Program-made: the position numbers and the translations under genes
The notes under the pieces: model-generated
Database searches by the model: none
Told to the model about the DNA's origin: nothing
Seen by the model: only the letters and a program-made list of their open reading frames with translations
Shown: positions 35,628-44,628 of the stretch, piece by piece
Numbering within the stretch: position 1 is the stretch's first letter
Layout: each line of letters begins with the position of its first letter
DNA from: Arthrobacter sp. Soil736
GTDB lineage: Bacteria; Actinomycetota; Actinomycetes; Actinomycetales; Micrococcaceae
DNA length: 64,000 nucleotides
NCBI RefSeq assembly: GCF_001428005.1
Contig: NZ_LMSB01000056.1
Location: 8,494 to 72,493, forward strand
Direction of reading: 5' to 3'

Positions 35628-37040
35628 ATGGCGACCGAGTTCTCGAAAAAGCTCACAGCACACGAAACCCCGATTCCCGGCGTCGTCCTGTACGACCTTC
35701 CGGTCCACGGAGACAACCGGGGCTGGTTCAAGGAGAACTGGCAGCGGGAAAAGATGGTGGCCCTCGGCCTGCCGGACTTCCGCCCGGTGCAGAACAATAT
35801 CTCGTTCAACGAAAAGGCCGGGACCACCCGCGGGATCCACGCAGAGCCGTGGGACAAGTTCATTTCGGTGGCCACGGGTCGGATTTTCGGTGCCTGGGTG
35901 GACCTGCGTGAGGGACCCTCGTTCGGCGCGGTCTTCACCGCGGAGCTGGAGCCCAGCCAGGCCATCTTCATCCCCCGGGGCGTAGGCAACGCCTTCCAGA
36001 CCCTGGAGGACAACACCGCCTACACCTACCTCGTCAACGACCACTGGTCCGCGGATGCGCAGGGCCAGTACACCTTCCTGAACTTGGCCGACGAGACTGC
36101 CGCTATCACTTGGCCCATCCCCTTGGAGAAGGCCGAACTATCCGACAAGGACAAGGCACACCCCCGCCTCGCGGACGTGGTGCCGATGCCGGCCAAGAAG
36201 ATGCTCGTGGTCGGCGCGGACGGCCAGCTCGGCAAGGCCCTGCGGAAACTGTACGACGGCGACGCGTCGGTCGAATTTGCCGGCCGGAGTGACTTCGACC
36301 TGGGCAGCGAAGATTCCTTCACGGACCGGAACTGGAAGAACTACTCCACGGTCATCAACGCGGCAGCCTACACTGCCGTGGACGCGGCGGAGACGCCCGA
36401 GGGCCGGGCCGCTGCCTGGGCCGTCAACGTCACGGCCGTGGCGCGGCTGGCCCGCACTGCCGTCGAGCAAGATCTGACCCTCGTCCACGTCTCCTCGGAC
36501 TACGTCTTCGACGGGACCCGCACGACGCACGGCGAGGCCGAACCTGTGGCACCGCTGGGCGTATACGGGCAGACCAAGGCCGCGGGAGACGCCGTCGTCA
36601 GCGTTGTTCCCCGGCACTACATCGTGCGCACGAGCTGGGTTATCGGCGAGGGCAACAACTTCGTCCGGACCATGGCGTCGCTCGCGGAGCGCGGCATCGA
36701 ACCGTCCGTCGTCGATGACCAGATCGGGCGGCTGACCTTCACGGAGGACATCGCCGCCGGCATCCGGCACCTGCTGGCGAGCGGCGCGGACTACGGCGTC
36801 TACAACCTGAGCAACGACGGCGACCAGCAGTCGTGGGCGGACATCGCCGCGGACGTCTATGAGCTTTCCAGCAAGCCGCGCGACGCCGTCACGGGTGTCA
36901 GCACGGAGGAGTACTTCAAGGGCAAGGCCGTCTCACCGCGGCCGCTGAATAGTGTTCTGGATCTTTCGAAGATCAAGAGCACGGGGTTCATCGTGCCGCT
37001 CGCCGAAAGCCGGCTACAGGATTACGTCAACCGTCGCTAG
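35628..37040 (+). CDS. rmlCD: Fused dTDP-4-dehydrorhamnose 3,5-epimerase and reductase (RmlC-RmlD)
   Basis: A 470-residue protein. Residues 1 to about 185 are a cupin RmlC domain (GDNRGWFKENWQREKM, TTRGIHAEPWDKFI with the active His, then GVGNAFQTLEDNTAYTYLVN). After a short linker, residues about 190-470 are an RmlD reductase with MLVVGADGQLGKALRK, AAAYTAVDAAE, VHVSSDYVFDG and VYGQTKAAGD. It would convert the RmlB product to dTDP-L-rhamnose without releasing the intermediate. The ATG lies 3 bp after the rmlB stop. Confidence 0.93.
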   Translation: MATEFSKKLTAHETPIPGVVLYDLPVHGDNRGWFKENWQREKMVALGLPDFRPVQNNISFNEKAGTTRGIHAEPWDKFISVATGRIFGAWVDLREGPSFGAVFTAELEPSQAIFIPRGVGNAFQTLEDNTAYTYLVNDHWSADAQGQYTFLNLADETAAITWPIPLEKAELSDKDKAHPRLADVVPMPAKKMLVVGADGQLGKALRKLYDGDASVEFAGRSDFDLGSEDSFTDRNWKNYSTVINAAAYTAVDAAETPEGRAAAWAVNVTAVARLARTAVEQDLTLVHVSSDYVFDGTRTTHGEAEPVAPLGVYGQTKAAGDAVVSVVPRHYIVRTSWVIGEGNNFVRTMASLAERGIEPSVVDDQIGRLTFTEDIAAGIRHLLASGADYGVYNLSNDGDQQSWADIAADVYELSSKPRDAVTGVSTEEYFKGKAVSPRPLNSVLDLSKIKSTGFIVPLAESRLQDYVNRR

Positions 37041-37162
37041 AGACCCGAGGTTGTGCCCCTGCCTGGGAAACATTAAGGAGGAACGGCACCACGCTATAGT
37101 CTGACGGGTGAATCGCCCGCGGAACTTTGACTTACTAATTTTGGGGATGCTAATTGGGGACG

Positions 37163-38590
37163 ATGCCAGATTGGCGCGTGCGGACGTCCCGCACGTTGCG
37201 TGTCGTTGACGCATTTGTGATTACTTGGGCGATTGCTGGCGCATATATCGTGAGGTTTGGTTTTGAGCCAAGCTTCGTCGTTCATGGTCAGGAAATTACT
37301 TACGCGTGGCTTTCCATAGCTCTGATCGTGGCCTGGTGGCTGATGCTGGGAGCATGGAACAGCAGACAAAGTCGCGTCCTGGGATCAGGACCTGACGAAT
37401 ACAAACGAGTTGCCGCGGCTTCGCTTTGGTTGTTTGGCCTCGTCGCTATATTTTCTTACGTTCTTCGTATTGACACCGCCCGAGGCTATGTCGGAATTGC
37501 CCTACCGGTCGGGGTAGTTGGACTGATCCTTGCCCGTTGGCTGCTTCGTCAGCACTTGAACGTCCGCCGTCAGGGTGGCAACAGCATGTCCCGTCTTCTC
37601 GTTTTGGGTGGACCCAGTGCCGTGGCGCATCTCGCGAGTACACTCGTCGGCGCCAAACACGCGGGCTACCTTCCCATAGCTGCCTATACGCCCGGTTCGT
37701 CCGAGAAGCATTCATTCGAGCCGATTTCTGGTCTTCCGATCCTCGGCCACGATGCCGATATAAACTCGATCCTCTACGCCATTGATGCGTGCAGAGCCGA
37801 CGCTGTTGCTGTCTCGGCTGGTGTGCAGCTGCATCCCCAGACCCTTAGGCATCTTGGGTGGGAGCTAGCGTCTCGCAATGTGGGGCTCATCATGGCCCCC
37901 GCACTCACCGACATTGCCGGTCCACGTATCCACACCCAACAGGTGGCTGGGCTACCCCTTATCCATGTAACGACGCCCTCTCTCGAAGGCGGCCAGCGAG
38001 TTGCCAAGCGGTTGTTCGACGTCGTTGTTTCCGGCGCACTCATCCTGATCGCGGCACCCATTATGGTCCTCTTGACCATCCTAATAAAAATAGACAGCCG
38101 CGGTCCGGTGCTTTTCAAGCAGGAGAGAGTGGGCATTGAGGGCGCCCCCTTTAACATGCTCAAATTCCGGTCAATGGTGGTCGACGCTGAAGCGCGGCTC
38201 GCGGATCTTGAGCACCGCAATGAAGGCAATGGCGTGCTATTCAAGATTAGGAACGACCCCAGAGTCACACGTGTGGGCGGGGTCCTTCGGAAATACAGTC
38301 TTGATGAACTGCCTCAACTCTTCAATATCTTCGCCGGATCCATGAGTCTGGTCGGACCACGACCGCCTTTGCCAAGAGAGGTGGAGGCTTATGAGCACGA
38401 TGTTCGGCGACGATTGCTGGTCAAGCCAGGTCTCACCGGTCTTTGGCAAGTTAGCGGTCGATCCAATTTATCGTGGCAAGATTCCGTACGTCTCGATTTG
38501 TACTATGTCGAAAACTGGTCGCTCGCTGGCGACGTCGTCATTATCCTCCGGACCGTCCGCGCTGTCTTTCACAGCACTGGCGCCTACTAG
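37163..38590 (+). CDS. Polyprenyl-phosphate sugar phosphotransferase (WbaP/CpsE type)
   Basis: A 475-residue protein with four N-terminal membrane helices, a Rossmann-like CoA-binding region, a fifth helix (LFDVVVSGALILIAAPIMVL) and a C-terminal bacterial sugar transferase domain. The transferase contains VLFKQERVGIEGAPFNMLKF, RKYSLDELPQLFNIFAGSMS and VKPGLTGLWQVSGRS. It transfers a sugar 1-phosphate to undecaprenyl phosphate and so starts each repeat unit. GGGGACG precedes ATG 37163; a TTG at 37154 is possible. Confidence 0.93.
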   Translation: MPDWRVRTSRTLRVVDAFVITWAIAGAYIVRFGFEPSFVVHGQEITYAWLSIALIVAWWLMLGAWNSRQSRVLGSGPDEYKRVAAASLWLFGLVAIFSYVLRIDTARGYVGIALPVGVVGLILARWLLRQHLNVRRQGGNSMSRLLVLGGPSAVAHLASTLVGAKHAGYLPIAAYTPGSSEKHSFEPISGLPILGHDADINSILYAIDACRADAVAVSAGVQLHPQTLRHLGWELASRNVGLIMAPALTDIAGPRIHTQQVAGLPLIHVTTPSLEGGQRVAKRLFDVVVSGALILIAAPIMVLLTILIKIDSRGPVLFKQERVGIEGAPFNMLKFRSMVVDAEARLADLEHRNEGNGVLFKIRNDPRVTRVGGVLRKYSLDELPQLFNIFAGSMSLVGPRPPLPREVEAYEHDVRRRLLVKPGLTGLWQVSGRSNLSWQDSVRLDLYYVENWSLAGDVVIILRTVRAVFHSTGAY

Positions 38591-38639
38591 AACACGTTCG
38601 TACGCGGACGACGGCCCTCTCGGGGAAGGAAACATCAAT

Positions 38640-39953
38640 ATGCGCATTTCGGTCATTGGTTGTGGGTACCTAGGTGCTGTGCACGCCGCCTGCATGGCAA
38701 AACTAGGACATGAAGTTGTCGGCATCGACGTGGACGAGCGAAAGATCTTCGAGCTCTCGTCAGCCAGGGCGCCGTTCTATGAACCGGGACTGGAGGAACT
38801 TCTTCGCGACGTACAGGAAACAGGCCGTCTATCATTTACAACCGACATGTCTGCTGCGGCTGGCAGCGATGTCCACTTCATTTGTGTGGGTACGCCACAG
38901 AAGAAGGGGGAAAACGGCGCCGACATGACTTATGTTGACGCCGCTACCATGGGGCTGTTGCCGTACCTGGCCGCTGGCGATGTGGTGGTAGGTAAATCCA
39001 CGGTTCCCGTGGGGACTGCCGCACGTCTGGCAAAGCTAGTGCAAGACCAGGAACCGACGGCTCACTTAGTATGGAATCCGGAATTCCTGCGTGAAGGTCA
39101 CGCCGTGTCAGACACTCTTCAGCCCGACCGATTCGTCTATGGGGTCGAGGATGGCTCGGAGGACCATCCCGCCATAACCGTGCTCGATGACGTGTATGCA
39201 ACGCCGCTAGCCTCCGGCACTCCACGGCTCATAACTGACCATCCGACAGCCGAACTGGTCAAGGCCGCCGCCAACTCATTTCTCGCAACAAAGATCTCAT
39301 TCATCAACGCCATGGCAGAAGTTTGCGAGGCCGCGGGTGCGGACGTAACTAGACTTGCGGACGCTATCGGCATGGACGACCGCATCGGCAGAAAGTTCCT
39401 CAACGCCGGAATCGGATTTGGTGGTGGCTGTCTCCCGAAAGACATACGCGCATTCATGGCCAGGGCAGGTGAGTTGGGTGCCGATCAAGCACTGACATTC
39501 CTTCGTGAAGTCGACGCCATAAACATGCGACGCAGAACGAGAGTTGTAGAACTCACACGTGAGCTGTGCGAAGGCACGCTCCTGGGCAAGCGAATCACCG
39601 TGCTCGGTGCCGCTTTCAAGCCGGAAAGCGACGATGTTAGGGATTCCCCGGCGCTCAGCATTGCTGCCCAGCTCCAATTACAGGGTGCCGTGGTTACGGT
39701 GACCGACCCGAAAGCGCTCCCAAATGCAGCGAAGCGGTTTCCGGAACTGCATTTCGAACCGGAGTTGCACGACGCCATATCCCGAGCTGATGCGTTGCTT
39801 GTTCTGACTGAATGGCAGCAATACCGGAGCCTAGATCCCTACGCACTCGTCAGCCGAGTCAATTCTCCGCGTATTCTCGACGGACGCAACGTTCTCGATC
39901 CAGGAAAGTGGCGTGCAGCCGGTTGGACTTATCGTGGACTCGGACGGGCGTAA
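38640..39953 (+). CDS. ugd: UDP-glucose 6-dehydrogenase
   Basis: A 437-residue protein with the NAD-binding MRISVIGCGYLGAVHAACMA, GKSTVPVGTAARL, the EFLREGHAV block and the catalytic Cys in GFGGGCLPKDIRAF. It makes UDP-glucuronate for the polysaccharide from the GalU product. GGGGAAGGAA lies upstream of ATG 38640; the open frame extends back to 38391 as overlap with the preceding gene. It shares the direction of the initiating transferase. Confidence 0.95.
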   Translation: MRISVIGCGYLGAVHAACMAKLGHEVVGIDVDERKIFELSSARAPFYEPGLEELLRDVQETGRLSFTTDMSAAAGSDVHFICVGTPQKKGENGADMTYVDAATMGLLPYLAAGDVVVGKSTVPVGTAARLAKLVQDQEPTAHLVWNPEFLREGHAVSDTLQPDRFVYGVEDGSEDHPAITVLDDVYATPLASGTPRLITDHPTAELVKAAANSFLATKISFINAMAEVCEAAGADVTRLADAIGMDDRIGRKFLNAGIGFGGGCLPKDIRAFMARAGELGADQALTFLREVDAINMRRRTRVVELTRELCEGTLLGKRITVLGAAFKPESDDVRDSPALSIAAQLQLQGAVVTVTDPKALPNAAKRFPELHFEPELHDAISRADALLVLTEWQQYRSLDPYALVSRVNSPRILDGRNVLDPGKWRAAGWTYRGLGRA

Positions 39954-39954
39954 G

Positions 39955-41829
39955 GTGTCGACCCCGCGGCCGCACGTAGAGTCCGATTTCTCCGCCGGCG
40001 CAGATAAGAACACAAGCCCACCTGCAAGGCGCCGCCGTCGGTTCTTGTTCGCGATCGTCCCGTTGGCCGCTTTAGTTGGCCTGGCAATAGCCAGTGCTGC
40101 CTGGCTTGGATTCAAAGCCTCAACTATCAGCACTGAGTTGAATGCCGTCAACCAACTGGTGCCGCAACTCCGGGACAACGTACTTCAGGACAATGCAACT
40201 GCGGCGACAAACACGGTTAGGGATCTACAAGCACATACGGCAACGGCACGCGAGGCAGCCGCCGATCCCTTGTGGACAATGGCCGAGGCGCTGCCTTGGC
40301 TAGGAGCCAACTTCCAAGCCACCCGCGAGGTCGCAACCTCTGCAGATGACGTGGTCCAGTTGGGGGCCGCCCCCCTAATTAGCGTCTTCAAGACTCTCGA
40401 ATGGAAGTCGTTACTGCCGCACGGCAAGGGCATGGATTTGGCACCGTTGGCTGCCGCCGAACCAAAGCTCACTTCTGCGGCTCACGCTGTGCGGCAGTCC
40501 TCGGATCGCCTGAATGCCGTCAACGCAGACGCCCTAATGCCTCAAATCGCAACTCCACTTGTCCGTGCCCGAGAGCAACTCGGTTTGCTCCGTGATGGGC
40601 TCGACGCTGCAGCGGGGGCGGCGAGTATTTTGCCGCGAATGATGGGCGAGAAGGCTCCACACCGCTACCTCCTGCTCATCCAGAACAATGCCGAATTGCG
40701 CGCGACTGGCGGCATCCCAGGCGCGCTTGCTGTCCTGACCGTAGACAAAGGGAAATTGTCACTAGGATCCCAGACGAGCGCGACTGCGATGGGCGCCTTT
40801 AGCCCGGTCATGAGCGTTGATGCGGATCAGAGTCTGATTTACTCCACACGCCTCGGCAAGTTCATGCAGGACGTCAATCTCACACCTGACTTCCCGACTG
40901 CAGCCAAGACCGCCCAGGCAATGTGGGAACGGAAGACCGGTGAGCAACTGGACGGCGTGATTTCGATAGACCCGGTGGCACTAAGCTACATACTCGGTGC
41001 CACGGGTCCGGTTACCATCAGCGAGCCGCTGCTCCAAGGCATTGCCGGAGATCTGCCATTGGAACTCACGGCCAAGAACGTGGTTCCGACACTGCTTTCA
41101 GATGTCTACTCGACAATCGCCGATCCCGACATGCAAGATGAGTATTTCGCCGGTGTCGCCCAAGAAGTGTTTTCCAAGATTTCCGCAGGGAGTGGCGATA
41201 CCAAGAAACTCATCGACGGACTCACTCGCGGAGCATCCGAACGCAGAATCCTCATGTGGTCCGCCAAAGCCGACGAGGAAGCTGTTATTTCTCAGTACCC
41301 GCTTGGTGGCGCCATTACGGGTGCCAGCATCTCCCCCGCACAGTTCGGTGTCTACTTCAACGACGGCACCGGTGCAAAAATGGACTACCACGTGAAGCGA
41401 ACAGTGCAATTGGTCGAGGAGTGTCCGGCAAATGGTTACGCCGAGGTCAAGGTGCGCATCGTTAGCACCAACACGGCACCCAAGGACGCGGCAACGTCCC
41501 TGCCCGAATACGTGACTGGCGGCGGCGCTTTCGGAGTCCCGGCAGGTAGCGTTCAGACGAACGTCATTGCCTACGGCCCTGTCCAGTCGAACGTGGAAAC
41601 AGCGTTCGTGGCAGGAAAGAAAACTGGCTTCGCCTCGCATAGGCACGGCGGCCGTCCAGTAGGGTCAGCCACCATCCGTCTTGCCCCTGGCCAAAGCACT
41701 GTGGTCGAATTCACGTTCGGCAAGATAGTGCAGCACACCGAGCCTCAACTAGCGGTAACGCCAACGGTTCAGGCGCTGAAAGACATGGTTTTGGACACGA
41801 TTCCGCCGAAATGCGTTCCGGCTCCGTAG
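39955..41829 (+). CDS. DUF4012 domain protein
   Basis: A 624-residue protein from GTG 39955, one base after the ugd stop (GTGs at 39913 and 39934 would overlap ugd). It has a basic cytoplasmic N-terminus, one membrane helix (FLFAIVPLAALVGLAIASAA) and a large extracytoplasmic domain with the DUF4012 block YLLLIQNNAELRATGGIPGA. DUF4012 is common next to actinobacterial exopolysaccharide genes; a role in attaching or transferring the polymer has been proposed by analogy with LytR-type proteins, but is not shown here. Confidence 0.87.
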   Translation: MSTPRPHVESDFSAGADKNTSPPARRRRRFLFAIVPLAALVGLAIASAAWLGFKASTISTELNAVNQLVPQLRDNVLQDNATAATNTVRDLQAHTATAREAAADPLWTMAEALPWLGANFQATREVATSADDVVQLGAAPLISVFKTLEWKSLLPHGKGMDLAPLAAAEPKLTSAAHAVRQSSDRLNAVNADALMPQIATPLVRAREQLGLLRDGLDAAAGAASILPRMMGEKAPHRYLLLIQNNAELRATGGIPGALAVLTVDKGKLSLGSQTSATAMGAFSPVMSVDADQSLIYSTRLGKFMQDVNLTPDFPTAAKTAQAMWERKTGEQLDGVISIDPVALSYILGATGPVTISEPLLQGIAGDLPLELTAKNVVPTLLSDVYSTIADPDMQDEYFAGVAQEVFSKISAGSGDTKKLIDGLTRGASERRILMWSAKADEEAVISQYPLGGAITGASISPAQFGVYFNDGTGAKMDYHVKRTVQLVEECPANGYAEVKVRIVSTNTAPKDAATSLPEYVTGGGAFGVPAGSVQTNVIAYGPVQSNVETAFVAGKKTGFASHRHGGRPVGSATIRLAPGQSTVVEFTFGKIVQHTEPQLAVTPTVQALKDMVLDTIPPKCVPAP

Positions 41830-41873
41830 CCAGCTCATTAACAATATGTAAAGTGTCTGGATTCACTTTGGAG

Positions 41874-41903
41874 TCACCCTTGCAGGGGTGATAGCCTCTT
41901 TTT
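41874..41903 (+). terminator. Weak terminator after the DUF4012 gene
   Basis: Stem TCACCC/GGGTGA (41874-41879, 41886-41891) with a 6-nt loop, followed by TAGCCTCTTTTT. It lies about 45 bp after the DUF4012 stop. The short stem makes it only moderately convincing. Confidence 0.45.
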
Positions 41904-41997
41904 GGGCAAGACATCGAGATTCACCCCACGGTCACATGGGGATGGGGAATCTCCACAATAATGTGACATCCGTGTTAAAAGGTCTCAGGGGGGACAA

Positions 41998-42618
41998 ATG
42001 AAAAAGTCTATTGCTGCGCTCGCGCTTGCAGGAACCATCGCACTGACCGGCACCGCGCCGGCTGTTGCCGCCAACTACCCGGCTCCGCCCGCCAACTCCG
42101 CCGTTTCAGATGGCGTCGTTGGCCCTGGCGAAGACTTCACCTTCTCCGCCAGGGGCTTCTTCGCTGGCGAACCGCTTATCATCCGTGTCACGCCGGGCGC
42201 CGCTCCTGCGGCCACTGGCGCAAGCATCGCCGGCGGTGCCAGCCGCTCCGTACCCAGCAAGATCAGCGTTCTCCTTGCAGCACAGGAGCTCAATGCAACT
42301 GCTGACGCTGCAGGTGCAGTTGCACTGCCGCTGACCATCAGCGAACCTGGCACCTACACGATCACTGCAACCGGCGTTAACTCCGGGTTCACCAGCGACC
42401 CGGTGACCGTCACCGTCGCAGGTGCTGCTGGCACTGACCTGTCTAACACCGGTGGCAACACTGGCGCTGGCCTGGCCAACACCGGAGCAGGGCTCGCAAA
42501 CACCGGTGCTGACTCCAGCCTCATCCTGTGGTCACTGGTCGGTGGCGGCGCACTGGTAGCCGGCGCTGCCTCGGTGGTAGTAGTTCGCCGCCGTGCCAAC
42601 GCTGAGGCCTCTGCCTAA
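41998..42618 (+). CDS. Secreted surface protein with LANTG sorting signals
   Basis: A 206-residue protein with a signal peptide (1-24, ends PAVAAN), a beta-rich domain (about 30-140) and a C-terminal sorting region. LSNTGGNTG, LANTGAG and LANTGAD occur in tandem, followed by a membrane helix (LILWSLVGGGALVAGAASVV) and VRRRANAEASA. LAxTG is the actinobacterial class E sortase type of signal. GGGGGGAC precedes the ATG. The triplicated motif is unusual. No sortase gene is in this window. Confidence 0.88.
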   Translation: MKKSIAALALAGTIALTGTAPAVAANYPAPPANSAVSDGVVGPGEDFTFSARGFFAGEPLIIRVTPGAAPAATGASIAGGASRSVPSKISVLLAAQELNATADAAGAVALPLTISEPGTYTITATGVNSGFTSDPVTVTVAGAAGTDLSNTGGNTGAGLANTGAGLANTGADSSLILWSLVGGGALVAGAASVVVVRRRANAEASA

Positions 42619-42646
42619 GCACCAGGTACCAAAAGCTCCTAAAGAG

Positions 42647-42692
42647 GCGGTTGATTTTCCGGATTACGGAGAATCAACCGCTTCTTGTTTTT
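42647..42692 (+). terminator. Rho-independent terminator
   Basis: Perfect 10-bp stem GCGGTTGATT/AATCAACCGC (42647-42656, 42672-42681) with a 15-nt loop, then TTCTTGTTTTT. It ends the surface protein transcript. Confidence 0.88.
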
Positions 42693-42720
42693 CCTTCCAT
42701 CCCCATCCGAACCACCATCC

Positions 42721-42755
42721 AAAAAATGCCCGCCGCGAGATTCGCGCCGGGCATT
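42721..42755 (-). terminator. Rho-independent terminator for galU
   Basis: Arms AATGCCCG (42725-42732) and CGGGCATT (42748-42755). Read on the minus strand the hairpin is followed by six T (42726-42721). It lies 22 bp past the galU stop. Two terminators back to back separate the convergent genes. Confidence 0.85.
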
Positions 42756-42776
42756 ATTCGTCCCAATTGTTTGGCG

Positions 42777-43670
42777 TTAGCCGTTGAATTCCTTCATCCA
42801 AGACTTCAAGTCCTCGCCGAACTCAGCGCGTTCTGTCGCCAACGTAATCACGGCCTTCAGGTAGCTGAGCTTGTCACCGGTGTCATAGCGCCGGCCGCGG
42901 AACACGACACCGTACACACCGGTTCCCTCACCTTCGCCAGCGGCTAGCGTCTGCAGCGCGTCTGTCAGCTGGATCTCGCCGCCGCGGCCAGGTTCGGTCT
43001 CCTCAAGGACGTCGAACACCGCAGGATGCAGGACGTAGCGGCCGATAACGGCCAGGTTCGACGGCGCCTCGTCGACGGACGGCTTCTCAACGAGGCTATT
43101 GACTCGGACATATTCCTCGCCAGCGATCGCCGAGATGTCAGCGCAGCCGTAGGCACTGATCTGGGACGGCTCCACCTCGATAAGTGCGATCACCGAACCG
43201 CCGGTCTTGGCCTGGACGTCCATCATGGTCGTCAGGAGCTCGTCCCGCTCGTCGATGAGGTCATCACCCAGCAGGACAGCAAAGGGCTCGTCCCCGACAT
43301 GCTGACGGCCGCACAGGACGGCATGTCCCAGGCCCTTGGGCTCGCCCTGGCGGACGTAGTGGATAGGTCCAAGGCCTGCGGCGTGCTGGACGGCGTCCAG
43401 GCGGGCCTGGTCGCCCTTGAGTTCCAAGGTGCGCTCGAGGGCAGGCGCACGGTCGAAGTGATCCTCCAGAGCCCGTTTATTGCGGCCGGTGATCATCAGC
43501 ACGTCGGTCAGGCCGGCATTGACGGCTTCCTCGACCACGTACTGAATGGCCGGTGCATCCACGACCGGCAGCATTTCCTTCGGCATGGCCTTGGTGGCTG
43601 GCAAGAAACGCGTGCCCAAACCGGCGGCCGGAATAACTGCTTTACGAACTGATTTCCCCAATGTAGTCAT
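42777..43670 (-). CDS. galU: UTP-glucose-1-phosphate uridylyltransferase
   Basis: A 297-residue protein with AVIPAAGLGTRFLPATKAMP, KEMLPVVDAPAIQYVVEEAV, and the substrate block KGLGHAVLCGRQHVGDEPFA, all diagnostic for GalU. It makes UDP-glucose, feeding Ugd and the polysaccharide. Convergent with the LANTG protein gene. Confidence 0.95.
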   Translation of the reverse strand: MTTLGKSVRKAVIPAAGLGTRFLPATKAMPKEMLPVVDAPAIQYVVEEAVNAGLTDVLMITGRNKRALEDHFDRAPALERTLELKGDQARLDAVQHAAGLGPIHYVRQGEPKGLGHAVLCGRQHVGDEPFAVLLGDDLIDERDELLTTMMDVQAKTGGSVIALIEVEPSQISAYGCADISAIAGEEYVRVNSLVEKPSVDEAPSNLAVIGRYVLHPAVFDVLEETEPGRGGEIQLTDALQTLAAGEGEGTGVYGVVFRGRRYDTGDKLSYLKAVITLATERAEFGEDLKSWMKEFNG

Positions 43671-43744
43671 GGACGAACTCTATAAATTGACTCGCAGAAT
43701 GCGAAATTTCACGCTCAAGATTTCGGGGTATCCCGTGGCTCGCG

Positions 43745-43750
43745 TAGCTT
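43745..43750 (+). promoter_or_regulatory. -10-like box TAGCTT before the VanZ-like gene
   Basis: TAGCTT lies 7 nt before the ATG at 43758 with no ribosome site, fitting a leaderless transcript. Confidence 0.35.
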
Positions 43751-43757
43751 CGTACAT

Positions 43758-44228
43758 ATGGGTAAGTGGGGTCAGTCAAACACAGAACGCGTGGCACGCG
43801 TTCTGTTGGCTATCTACCTCGTGGGGCTCGCGGGAGTAGCATTCTGGCCATCGCCGGTAGACCGGCCAGTCGCGGGCCGGCTCCAGACCGTACTCTTCGC
43901 ACTGCACAAGGTCGGGCTGCCGATTCTGATCAATTACAGCTTCGTGGAATTCGCGTCCAACATCCTCATGTTCGCGCCCATCGGGGCCCTGGCGACGTTG
44001 GCATTCCCGGCCTCCCACCGCGGAAGGATTGTCCTCAGCGCGTTCTTGATGTCCTGTGGGATGGAACTGGGACAGATGCTGTTTCTGCATGACAGGGTCC
44101 CCAGCGCGATGGATATTGTGGCGAATACAAGCGGCGCGATGCTGGGGATTTGGGTTTTGGGTGTTGTGGAGGACTGGCTGAGACGGGCTGATTTCGACAG
44201 GCTCAATCAGCGGGGGCCGACAGGCTGA
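43758..44228 (+). CDS. VanZ family membrane protein with repeat-derived tail
   Basis: A 156-residue protein with four membrane helices (VLLAIYLVGLAGVAFWPSPV; FVEFASNILMFAPIGALATL; IVLSAFLMSCGMELGQMLFL; AMLGIWVLGVVEDWL), matching VanZ-like proteins. Its last residues ADFDRLNQRGPTG are encoded by the dispersed GTTTCGACAGGCTCAACC-type repeat, so the repeat has supplied the C-terminus and stop. VanZ family proteins affect glycopeptide resistance in some species, but most have no known job. Confidence 0.85.
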   Translation: MGKWGQSNTERVARVLLAIYLVGLAGVAFWPSPVDRPVAGRLQTVLFALHKVGLPILINYSFVEFASNILMFAPIGALATLAFPASHRGRIVLSAFLMSCGMELGQMLFLHDRVPSAMDIVANTSGAMLGIWVLGVVEDWLRRADFDRLNQRGPTG

Positions 44229-44332
44229 TTTCGATCCGCCGTTTCGTCAAGCTCAACCAGCGGTGGGTCTCGAGGGCTTCGACAAGCATGATCAGCGGGC
44301 GGTGTCGACGGTTTCGACATACTGCGCTGGGC
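44190..44332. repeat. Dispersed repeat cluster after the VanZ-like gene
   Basis: Units at 44190-44214 (tcgacaggctcaatcagcgg), 44241-44263 (tcgtcaagctcaaccagcgg), 44275-44299 and a decayed one near 44310. Same family as in the E2 gene and at 50.9 kb. Confidence 0.75.
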
Positions 44333-44351
44333 ACCCGTTGCCGGGGCAACC

Positions 44352-44587
44352 GTGGCCACGGACCCCCGCCGCCAGTCCAACCCCAAAGACTTCGCACAAT
44401 CCCGGGAGACGTTCTACATACTGTCCAAGGAAGGCGCCGGATCGGCCGCACGGCTCACAACAGCCCTCGCCGTCGCAATTGCCGAGGCCATGGAAGAACG
44501 GGCAGAGCGCGCCGCGGCGGCTGTCCCCGCATCAGAACCCGCAGAAGCATCAGCCGCGTCACCAACCAACCGGGTCTGTACAGCTAA
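44352..44587 (+). other. Relic: unidentified ORF fragment joined to an IS481 3' end
   Basis: The frame from 44352 reads SNPKDFAQSRETFYILSKEG and continues to an Ala-rich stretch, a protein-like fragment of unknown family. From 44548 the DNA matches the last 40 bp of the IS481 transposase gene at 19072-19111 with two mismatches (ISRVTNQPGLYS versus ISRVTNQSGQYS in one frame). This is the scar of an element that has been mostly lost. Confidence 0.6.
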
Positions 44588-44628
44588 TGTCCGCCGTAAC
44601 GGCGGAACGCCTTCAGCAACGCGTACGT

